A DNA stretch of 19,975 nt from an uncultured Alphaproteobacteria bacterium (lineage in GTDB: Bacteria > Pseudomonadota > Alphaproteobacteria > Caulobacterales > Caulobacteraceae). The stretch covers positions 1 through 19,975 of the forward strand of contig CAIYSH010000005.1 of assembly GCA_903928755.1 (NCBI GenBank), written 5' to 3'. Positions 1 through 6,158 of the stretch are shown piece by piece. Both the position numbers and the translations under genes were made by a program. The notes below the pieces were generated by a model. The model saw only the letters and a program-made list of their open reading frames with translations, was not told where the DNA came from and did no database searches. Positions within the stretch are counted from its first letter, which is position 1; the number at the start of each line of letters is the position of its first letter.

Positions 1-669
1 CACAATCCGTTTGATGCGCCCAAGCCCAAGACGTCGGGAGCCATGGGCATCGCCTTGATCATCGCGGTCCTGGCGCATGCGATTGTCGGCTACATCATCT
101 ACAAGAAAAAGTTCGAGCTGAAGATCAAGTCATACTCGGACGACGTCACTGACGTGCAGATGATCAAGCCGGTAGCCAAGCCCCCGCCGCCGCCACCGCC
201 CCCGCCGCCGAACACCCCGCCGCCGCCGCCTCCAAAGCTGCAGCCCCGGCCTCCGGTGAACGTCCCGGCAGATATTCCGACGATTCCGCCCCTTCCGGTT
301 CCCCCGGTTGAGAAGCGGATAGAAGAGCCCAAGCCGCCGGCGCCTGCGCCGGAAGTGAAGCGCCCTTCGGTGATTTCCAATCCGGACTGGGCCCGTCGCC
401 CATCTGGTGAAGATATCGCCCGGTATTATCCGGATCGGGCCCAACGTATGAGCGTCGAAGGTCGGGCAACCATCAGTTGTTCGGTCACGGCGAAGGGAAC
501 TCTCGAAAGCTGTTCCGTGGTTTCCGAAGATCCGGCTGACCAGGAATTCGGCTCCGCCGCATTGCGGATGAGCAAGCTGTTCAAGATGAAGCCCAAGGCT
601 CTTGATGGTGCCCCGGTTGACGGTGGCACGGTCAGGATTCCCCTGCGCTTTACCCTGCCCAAGGAGTGA
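1..669 (+). CDS. TonB-type energy transducer, 5'-truncated by window edge
   Basis: Inner-membrane/periplasmic protein expected to pass proton-motive-force energy from ExbB-ExbD to outer-membrane receptors. The frame is open back to base 1, and the codons before the ATG at 43 read HNPFDAPKPKTSGA, so the true start is probably upstream of the window and 222 residues are visible. Visible order: a short cytoplasmic stretch, one membrane segment (about residues 15-34), a basic KKK boundary, a proline-rich periplasmic spacer with runs of ten and six prolines, and a C-terminal TonB-like domain (about residues 135-222, from SVEGRATISCSV to PLRFTLPKE). Two cysteines 12 residues apart in that domain could form a disulfide. 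An intrinsic terminator follows 38 bp after the stop. ExbB/ExbD partners, if linked, lie outside the window. Family assignment is secure; the receptor served is unknown. Confidence 0.9.
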   Translation, partial: HNPFDAPKPKTSGAMGIALIIAVLAHAIVGYIIYKKKFELKIKSYSDDVTDVQMIKPVAKPPPPPPPPPPNTPPPPPPKLQPRPPVNVPADIPTIPPLPVPPVEKRIEEPKPPAPAPEVKRPSVISNPDWARRPSGEDIARYYPDRAQRMSVEGRATISCSVTAKGTLESCSVVSEDPADQEFGSAALRMSKLFKMKPKALDGAPVDGGTVRIPLRFTLPKE

Positions 670-707
670 TCCGCGAGGATTGCAACCTGGTTTTCTGACA
701 AGATCAG

Positions 708-740
708 GCCCCGGAGGGATACCTCCGGGGCTTTTTCTTT
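708..740 (+). terminator. Rho-independent terminator after the TonB gene
   Basis: A perfect 10-bp GC-rich stem (GCCCCGGAGG at 708-717, CCTCCGGGGC at 722-731) with a GATA loop is followed directly by TTTTTCTTT on the plus strand. It begins 38 bp after the tonB stop codon and ends 30 bp before the tRNA promoter, so it separates the two units. Confidence 0.93.
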
Positions 741-770
741 ACCCAAATCCCGACCAACCGCAGTCCCGAC

Positions 771-799
771 TTGATCGCGGGGCGGGCCCCGACTAGAAC
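771..799 (+). promoter_or_regulatory. Housekeeping sigma promoter for tRNA-His
   Basis: A -35 element TTGATC (771-776) and a -10 element TAGAAC (794-799) are separated by 17 bp. Read against the Caulobacter sigma-73 -10 consensus GCTANAWC, bases 792-799 (ACTAGAAC) match 7 of 8. The expected transcription start is near 806, about 10 bases before the mature tRNA 5' end at 816. Prediction from sequence only. Confidence 0.6.
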
Positions 800-815
800 C
801 CTCGTCTCGCGATAG

Positions 816-892
816 GCCGCCTTAGCTCAGTTGGTTAGAGCGCTAGATTGTGGATCTAGAGGTCCTCGGTTCGAGCCCGAGAGGTGGTACCA
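816..892 (+). tRNA. tRNA-His (anticodon GTG)
   Basis: Complete cloverleaf. Acceptor stem GCCGCCT (816-822) pairs with AGGTGGT (882-888) with two G-U pairs. The anticodon stem CTAGA/TCTAG (843-847, 855-859) encloses loop TTGTGGA, anticodon GTG at 850-852. The T arm is CTCGG-TTCGAGC-CCGAG, and CCA is encoded at 890-892. The discriminator base is A73 (889), not the C73 that pairs with G-1 in most bacteria. A G is present at 815 but would oppose A. Loss of the G-1:C73 identity pair is known for a large alphaproteobacterial clade. No U-rich terminator follows, so read-through into the hydrolase gene is possible. Confidence 0.97.
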
Positions 893-947
893 TCGCGATT
901 GATATCGTCCCGGTCGGCGTCGCGATTCAGGCGACGGAGTTCTGTCA

Positions 948-1859
948 ATGAAGCTCAAGGCCCTAGCCATCGCCCTGGCCCTCGCTGTTGGTGGTCCTGC
1001 CCTGGCAGCAGACGCGCCCCTGCTGTCCTTCAAGGATATACTGGCGCTGCCCCACGGTATGGCCACGGCGAAAATTCCCTATGGCCCTGGGCCCCAGCAG
1101 TTCGGGGAGCTCTGGATACCCTCGACCCGAGGCCCTTATCCCCTGCTTGTGATGATCCACGGGGGGTGCTGGCGTGCTGACCTGCCAGGCCTGGAACTGC
1201 AGACCCCGTTGAGCGAAGCTCTGGCTTCCCGGGGCTGGGCAGTCTGGAATCTTGAATATCGCCGGCTCGGTCATGATGGCAGTGGTTATCCGGGCAGCTT
1301 TCAGGATGTCGGGAACGGCATAGATGCGATCAAGACCTTTGCCGCAGCCCGGAGGATCGACCTGGGCCGGGTTGTCTTCATGGGGCATTCGGCAGGGGGG
1401 CATATGGCCGCGTGGGCGGCTGGCCGGGCGAAATTGCCGCCATCAAGTCCACTTTATACACGATCCCCGTTGCGTCCCTCGGCCGTCGTGACCCTGGCCG
1501 GCATCAATGACCTGGAGGGCTACCGGAAAAATGGGCCTGACGCTTGTGGTGGCCCCGATACCATCGATCGTTTGACGGGCTGGGGGGCACGGGGGCCTGC
1601 GGCCTATCTCGATACATCCCCGCTGGCACTCCTGCCTCTGGATCAGGGCCAGATGGTCGTTTCAGGCGCACGGGATCCCATTGTGCCCGCGGCCTTTGGA
1701 GAGGCTTATGGATCGGCGGCCATGAAGGCCGGAGACCCGGTTCAGGTCATGACCATTCAAGGCGCGGGACATTTCGAATTGATCGACCCGAAGTCTGAGG
1801 CCTGGCGTTCGCTATATCCAGTCATAGACGCTCTGGGCGGCCTTGGACCCAGACCATGA
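948..1859 (+). CDS. Exported alpha/beta hydrolase (esterase/BD-FAE-like)
   Basis: A 303-residue serine hydrolase with a Sec signal peptide (residues 1-21, basic start, hydrophobic core, cleavage near ALA-ADA), so it probably acts in the periplasm. The oxyanion-hole motif HGGCW is at 71-75 and the nucleophile elbow GHSAGG at 146-151 with Ser148. Asp243 (GARDPIVP) and His275 (GAGHFELID) complete a plausible catalytic triad. The arrangement resembles kynurenine-formamidase-like/BD-FAE carboxylesterases; exported location argues against a kynurenine role. Substrate unknown. GGAG at 936-939 lies 8 bases before the ATG and supports this start. The gene lies 55 bp downstream of tRNA-His with no terminator between, and its stop overlaps the next start as ATGA, implying translational coupling to the zinc-ribbon gene. 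Confidence 0.88.
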   Translation: MKLKALAIALALAVGGPALAADAPLLSFKDILALPHGMATAKIPYGPGPQQFGELWIPSTRGPYPLLVMIHGGCWRADLPGLELQTPLSEALASRGWAVWNLEYRRLGHDGSGYPGSFQDVGNGIDAIKTFAAARRIDLGRVVFMGHSAGGHMAAWAAGRAKLPPSSPLYTRSPLRPSAVVTLAGINDLEGYRKNGPDACGGPDTIDRLTGWGARGPAAYLDTSPLALLPLDQGQMVVSGARDPIVPAAFGEAYGSAAMKAGDPVQVMTIQGAGHFELIDPKSEAWRSLYPVIDALGGLGPRP

Positions 1860-2185
1860 ATGATGAGCCCCGTCCGCGTAAAACGCTGAGCCTGAAACCC
1901 GGCGTTGTCCTTACCCGTCCTCTCGGCCCCGAACCGCTGACGCCGATCAAGACTTCCCGCCCGGCCAGATTGCCCAAGCCGCCCAAGCCTACTCCGCCGC
2001 CGCCGCAGATTTTCGGATGGAAGTGCAAGCCTTGTGGTCAGGGATTTGACCTGCCTGTCGATGCGCCTGAGGATCAGGATGTCCGCTGCCCAAGCTGTAA
2101 TGCGCGGGTTGGCAAGGTCGGAGATTTTTCCATGGATCCGCCACCCAACCGCTTGCGCGCCCGGCGGGTGAAGGCTGAGCTTTGA
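1856..2185 (+). CDS. Small zinc-ribbon protein of unknown function
   Basis: A 109-residue protein with a basic, proline-rich N-terminal half (KPPKPTPPPPQ near 41-51) and a C-terminal zinc ribbon formed by CKPC (Cys57, Cys60) and CPSC (Cys78, Cys81), spaced as in a rubredoxin-like knuckle pair. No enzymatic motif, signal peptide or membrane segment is visible. The start overlaps the stop of the upstream hydrolase (ATGA at 1856-1859), so the two are probably translated from one mRNA. It could bind nucleic acid or a protein partner; the sequence does not say which. It is clearly a real gene given coupling, codon usage and the paired cysteines. Confidence 0.78.
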   Translation: MNDEPRPRKTLSLKPGVVLTRPLGPEPLTPIKTSRPARLPKPPKPTPPPPQIFGWKCKPCGQGFDLPVDAPEDQDVRCPSCNARVGKVGDFSMDPPPNRLRARRVKAEL

Positions 2186-2236
2186 CAGACGGCCCCTTCC
2201 GGGTGACAAAATTCCGAATCGTTTGATGAGGCCTTA

Positions 2237-3691
2237 ATGTCTGTCCGTCGGCTTCCTTCTGTGCTCACAAGCCTGGAACCTTCCAGTCATCCCTATCTGA
2301 ACGGGGCCTGGACACCCTTGCTTGAAGAGGTCGATGTCGACGACCTGCAGGTCATTTCCGGGACCATTCCTGAAGACATTGACGGCATCTATCTGCGCAA
2401 TACGGAAAATCCGGTCCATCAACCCCTTGGACGCTATCATCCCTTTGATGGCGACGGGATGGTCCATCAGATCGCCTTTTCCGGTGGCAAGGCCAGCTAT
2501 CGGAACCGCTTTGTCCGCACCCGGGGCTTTGCCGCCGAACAGGAAGCGCAGGGATCGCTATGGGGCGGGCTGGCCGACCCTGTGCATCTGGCAAAGCGAC
2601 CTGGCTGGGGCGCGCACGGGGCCCTCAAGGACTCGTCTTCAACCGACATTGTCGTTCATGCCGGCAAGGCGCTCTCGACCTTTTACCAATGCGGTGAAGG
2701 ATATCGGCTCGATCCCCTGACCCTGGAGACAGAGGGGCTGGCTCCCTGGGTGCCCATTGACGGGATTTCAGCCCACCCGAAGGTCGATGAAGCCACTGGC
2801 GAACTGATGTTCTTCAACTATTCGAAGCATCCCCCCTACCTTCATTATGGCCTGGTCGGGGCTGATGACAGGTTGAAGGTCTATCAGCCTGTGCCTGTCG
2901 CTGGCCCGCGCCTGCCGCACGATATGGCCTTCACCGAACACTACGCCATTCTCAATGACCTGCCGGCCTTCTGGGATGCAAACCTGCTGGAGCGGAACAT
3001 TCATGCGGTCCGGTTTCATGAGGGACTGCCATCCCGATTTGCCATAGTCCCGCGTATGGGCGGCGAAGTCAGATGGTTCGAAGCGGCTCCGACCTATGTC
3101 CTCCATTGGCTCAACGCATATGAGGAGGGCGATGAAATCGTACTGGATGGATACTTCCAGGAAGATCCCACCCCGGAACCCCATGCTGATGCTCAGCCAG
3201 GTTATGGGCACATGATGGCCTATCTGGATGAGCACAGCTTCAAGCCAAAACTTCACCGGTGGCGTTTCAATCTCAAGGATGGAACAACCCGTGAAGAGCG
3301 TCTGGACGAGCGGATCATGGAATTCGGGATGATCAACGCCCGACACGCTGGCCGACCGTATCGCTATGGCTATTCGACGGTCACGAAGCCGGGCTGGTTT
3401 CTCTTCACAGGCTTCGTCAAGACAGATCTCCTGACGCGCCAGAGCACCAGCTACATGCTGCCCGAGGGCGTTTATGCCAGCGAGGCCCCGTTTGCCCCGC
3501 GGGTGGGTTCCCTCGATGAGGATGACGGCTATCTCGTGAGCTTCCTGATCGACGAAAATCAGGGGCGCTCTGAATGTGTGCTCCTCGATGCCCGGGACAT
3601 CACCAAGGGGCCGATCTGCCGTATCGCCCTACCGCACAAGATCTCCAGTGGAACCCACGCCGTCTGGGCGGGGCGGGACATGCTGGGCTGA
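2237..3691 (+). CDS. Carotenoid oxygenase (RPE65/CCD) family dioxygenase
   Basis: A 484-residue non-heme Fe(II) dioxygenase that would cleave a C=C bond in an apocarotenoid or stilbene-like substrate. The four expected iron-ligand histidines are visible: His180 (SAHPK), His228 (LPHDM), His290 (YVLHWLNAYEEGD) and His474 (GTHAVW, close to the C-terminus as usual). The family start FDGDGMVHQIAFSGG is at 70-84, and MEFGMINARHAGRPYRYGY covers about 361-379. There is no signal peptide, so it is cytosolic. Lys131 (ALKDSSSTD) is near where stilbene-cleaving members carry a substrate-binding lysine; I could not align this rigorously. A weak purine-rich site at 2225-2231 precedes the ATG. No carotenoid biosynthesis genes are nearby. 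It converges on DUF1295 with only 2 bp between stops. Confidence 0.9.
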   Translation: MSVRRLPSVLTSLEPSSHPYLNGAWTPLLEEVDVDDLQVISGTIPEDIDGIYLRNTENPVHQPLGRYHPFDGDGMVHQIAFSGGKASYRNRFVRTRGFAAEQEAQGSLWGGLADPVHLAKRPGWGAHGALKDSSSTDIVVHAGKALSTFYQCGEGYRLDPLTLETEGLAPWVPIDGISAHPKVDEATGELMFFNYSKHPPYLHYGLVGADDRLKVYQPVPVAGPRLPHDMAFTEHYAILNDLPAFWDANLLERNIHAVRFHEGLPSRFAIVPRMGGEVRWFEAAPTYVLHWLNAYEEGDEIVLDGYFQEDPTPEPHADAQPGYGHMMAYLDEHSFKPKLHRWRFNLKDGTTREERLDERIMEFGMINARHAGRPYRYGYSTVTKPGWFLFTGFVKTDLLTRQSTSYMLPEGVYASEAPFAPRVGSLDEDDGYLVSFLIDENQGRSECVLLDARDITKGPICRIALPHKISSGTHAVWAGRDMLG

Positions 3692-3693
3692 CC

Positions 3694-4491
3694 TCAGGGC
3701 CGTTTCGGCGGCATGGGAATGAATCCTGAGGTTCGCGCAACATAGTCCATGTATTCCGGACGCTTGCGGCGCATGCGCCCTTCCGTGGTCGGAACGCCGC
3801 TGAACTTGGTCAGGAGCAGGGTGATAAGGATGGGGCCGGGCAGGGTGGCCATGCCAACCGGTCCGGTTTCAGCGGCGATCAGATAGAGACCCCACCAGAC
3901 GCAGGCATCCCCGAAGTAATTGGGATGCCGGGTATAGCGCCAGAGACCGGTGTCCATGATCTTGCCCTCATTGGCCGGATTGCCCTTGAACCTGGCCAGC
4001 TGCCAGTCACCGACGGTCTCAAAGACAATGCCGATCAGGGCGAGGGAAAGGCCGGCTGTGGCCAGCTGTCCCAATTGGGTTGTGTGCGCCAGTTGCCCCA
4101 GTTGAATGGGCAGGCAGACGATGAACTGCAGAGGCGCCTGCAGGGCAAAAACCAGGATCAGACTGGCCTTGGCAAAACCCCAGCCGCGTTCGGACTGTGC
4201 CTTGCCCATCATGGTGACATAGCGCCGATCCGGTCCATTCCTGCGCCAGCGCCAGAGAAGGTAGAGGCCCAGCCGCAGGCCCCAGACGGCACAGAGCACG
4301 GTCAGCAGGGTCGCGTGAGGCCCCCGGGCACCGGTGAAGTAATAGGTGGCTATGGCCACCACCACCATGCCCAGGGCCCAAAGGCTGTCGATGAAGCTTG
4401 GGTCCTTGATGACCAGATTGATCATCCAGCAACCCAGGAAGAAGGCGGTGATGATCCCGGCATTCATGGCCAGGAGTTGGGCGATTTCCAA
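3694..4491 (-). CDS. DUF1295 / steroid 5-alpha-reductase-like membrane protein
   Basis: A 265-residue polytopic membrane protein of the DUF1295 family, related in its C-terminal half to steroid 5-alpha reductases and isoprenylcysteine methyltransferases. The family signature is GLWRYTRHPNYFGDACVWWG (about 182-201), the likely NADPH-binding region, preceded by LARFKGNPANEGKIMDTG. Several hydrophobic segments are visible (about 11-28, 38-54, 59-80, 108-128, 145-158, 193-208, 214-228). I chose the TTG at 4491 because AGGAG lies 8 bases upstream (4500-4504, minus strand). A GTG at 4524 extends the frame by 11 residues, and an ATG at 4467 would shorten it. QLGQLA occurs twice nine residues apart (130-144), a probable small duplication. 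The substrate is unknown; an enone-containing lipid is a reasonable guess. Confidence 0.85.
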   Translation of the reverse strand: MEIAQLLAMNAGIITAFFLGCWMINLVIKDPSFIDSLWALGMVVVAIATYYFTGARGPHATLLTVLCAVWGLRLGLYLLWRWRRNGPDRRYVTMMGKAQSERGWGFAKASLILVFALQAPLQFIVCLPIQLGQLAHTTQLGQLATAGLSLALIGIVFETVGDWQLARFKGNPANEGKIMDTGLWRYTRHPNYFGDACVWWGLYLIAAETGPVGMATLPGPILITLLLTKFSGVPTTEGRMRRKRPEYMDYVARTSGFIPMPPKRP

Positions 4492-4594
4492 GGTGAAAGC
4501 TCCTATCGAAAGTCTATGGCACACAAGGTGCCCGGCATTCTGCCTCTGAGGTTGCAGATGCTCAGGCCAGGAAGAGACGACTGGAAATCAGACA

Positions 4595-5041
4595 TCAAAG
4601 CGGTGCCCTGGAGATCAGGTCCGTGACCCAGGGTGAGGCTGGCGCGCCGCCGCGTTGAGCCTCCATGACGCCGACATCGACATAGTCACGCCAGGCGCAG
4701 ATCTGATCACCCCGGAATTCAAGCACGCCGGCATAGGGCGTCGCAATCACGGCACCCGACAGGGTCCTGTGCTCATCCACACCTTCAACGAACAGCCGGT
4801 CGCCGTTTTCCGCAAAGTCAAAAATGCGCCAGTCCACGGCGGTGATCTGTGACTTGAACGTTTCCAGGAATTTCCCGGCCCTGGCCTTGCCCTTCAGCGG
4901 CGGTGCCACGCCAGCAGCATAGTGCCAGACAATGTCGTCGGTCATGCAGTTGAGGGCACCCTGCACATCGCCCTGGCTCCAGGCTGCGATCAAGGCCTTC
5001 ATGACGGCAAGTTTCCGGCTCTCAGTGGCCAAAACAGTCAT
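4595..5041 (-). CDS. SnoaL/NTF2-like (limonene-epoxide-hydrolase-like fold) protein
   Basis: A 148-residue protein with the alpha+beta cone fold pattern of the SnoaL/NTF2 superfamily: an N-terminal helix with ALIAAWSQGDVQGALNCM, the DDIVWHY strand, and the C-terminal GVLEFRGDQICAWRDYVDV typical of limonene-1,2-epoxide-hydrolase-like members. From memory of that enzyme, the two aspartates are retained (VDEHRTL and WRDY), but the RxD arginine appears to be Gly and the Tyr/Asn pair appears to be Trp/Tyr. Epoxide hydrolase activity is therefore doubtful. The ATG at 5041 has a G-rich ribosome-binding site just upstream; an earlier in-frame start at 5104 lacks conserved sequence. It lies 64 bp downstream of the diheme cytochrome and 103 bp before DUF1295 on the same strand. 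Confidence 0.8.
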   Translation of the reverse strand: MTVLATESRKLAVMKALIAAWSQGDVQGALNCMTDDIVWHYAAGVAPPLKGKARAGKFLETFKSQITAVDWRIFDFAENGDRLFVEGVDEHRTLSGAVIATPYAGVLEFRGDQICAWRDYVDVGVMEAQRGGAPASPWVTDLISRAPL

Positions 5042-5105
5042 AATCCCCCCGCTCCCTGACGTTGACACCGTCCTGATACGAAGAAAGGCGGACACTGGAT
5101 GCAAG

Positions 5106-6158
5106 TCAACGCACTGGCTGCATCTTCGCCAGATATTCCCGAACCAGATCCAGCCCTTCCTGGTGGACCAGGGATCTTCCGAGTTCGGGCATCATGATGC
5201 CCGGTTCGAGGGAGGCCATTCTGTAGAGCAGGATGGACTCGTCGGGGCGACCGGGCAGGATATCCACCTCCAGTCCACCAGAGCCACGGCCTGCTGCGAC
5301 AGGTCGTTTGCCCACCCCCAGCTGGCTGAGCCGTCTTGTTTCCCAATCCAGGAACAGTCCCGAATTGCTCGCCATACCCCTGGGGTTGTGACAATGGCCG
5401 CAATTGGCATCCAGATAGGCCCTTGCCCGATCCGGGAGCGGGGCCTGGAGATCGTCCCAGTTTGCTGTTGCAGGGATCTTCGCAAGGGCCGGTGCTCCTT
5501 TCAGCAATCCGGCCTTCTGCAGATGCTGGATCTGGTTTTCCGGCCCCTCGGAATAGGCATAGGCACCATTCAGGTTCCGCGCCTTGGGCCCTATCGGCGT
5601 CAGGGTACCTGACCGGGCGTGGCATTCCTTGCACTGGTTGGTGTTGGGAACGGCGTAGTCGATTGACAGGGGGGCTCCGCGTCTGTCGACCGTCTGGACC
5701 TGAAGGCGCATGCCAGCCCGCTTCAGCACCGCCGTGGTCTGGTTCTGGTTCCAGACATAGGTCTGGGCTTCCCACCCCCGCTTCTTGTGGATCAGCAGGC
5801 GTGTTTCGATCAGACGCATGGCCTTTGCGGGGTGCCTCAGATCAGCGGGATAGGCAAAGGTCTTGATCAGCACGGCACCGACCGGAAGATCAATGACGCC
5901 AACGGCGCGATATCGTGCCGCCTGACCCGGCGGCAGGTAGAGGTAGCGCTGCTTCTCGGCATAATCGGTAAACAGCGGCGTGTTCAGGTTGTAGGGCGTC
6001 ACCCCGGCATTGGGTTCCTGGCCTGCGGGGTCCCTGAAAATCCTGTAGGTCGCAAGCGTTGGTGCCGGGGTATCTGCCAGCACGGCGGCGAGATCAACCG
6101 GTGCCGGGGCCGCGCCCAGGCAAAGGGTGGCCGCAATCAACGCAAGCAGATGTCTCAC
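5106..6158 (-). CDS. SO2930-family diheme c-type cytochrome
   Basis: A 350-residue exported protein: signal peptide about 1-19 (LLALIAATLCLGAAPA), an SO2930-type N-terminal domain (FRDPAGQEPNAGVTPYNLNT at 41-60, then PLFTDYAEKQRYLYLPPG), and two heme-c sites, CKECH at 176-180 and CGHCH at 253-257. MMPELG (322-327) may supply an axial methionine. It should act in the periplasm or at the outer membrane and carry electrons; the partner oxidant or reductant is unknown. The start is a GTG overlapping the stop of the beta-helix gene (GTGA, 6155-6158) with no clear ribosome-binding site, so translation is probably coupled. TIGRFAM family TIGR03806 is known to occur beside parallel beta-helix proteins of TIGR03805, exactly the arrangement here. 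Biochemical role uncharacterised as far as I know. Confidence 0.88.
   Translation of the reverse strand: MRHLLALIAATLCLGAAPAPVDLAAVLADTPAPTLATYRIFRDPAGQEPNAGVTPYNLNTPLFTDYAEKQRYLYLPPGQAARYRAVGVIDLPVGAVLIKTFAYPADLRHPAKAMRLIETRLLIHKKRGWEAQTYVWNQNQTTAVLKRAGMRLQVQTVDRRGAPLSIDYAVPNTNQCKECHARSGTLTPIGPKARNLNGAYAYSEGPENQIQHLQKAGLLKGAPALAKIPATANWDDLQAPLPDRARAYLDANCGHCHNPRGMASNSGLFLDWETRRLSQLGVGKRPVAAGRGSGGLEVDILPGRPDESILLYRMASLEPGIMMPELGRSLVHQEGLDLVREYLAKMQPVR

Noticed and set aside
99..469. Long minus-strand glycine- and arginine-rich frames opposite the TonB gene
   Set aside because: They are the complement of the proline-codon repeats, with biased composition and no domain or ribosome-binding site.
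816..927. tRNA-His as an integration site flanked by attachment repeats
   Set aside because: The flanking repeat is only 7-8 bp, none copies the tRNA 3' end, and no integrase or island genes are present.
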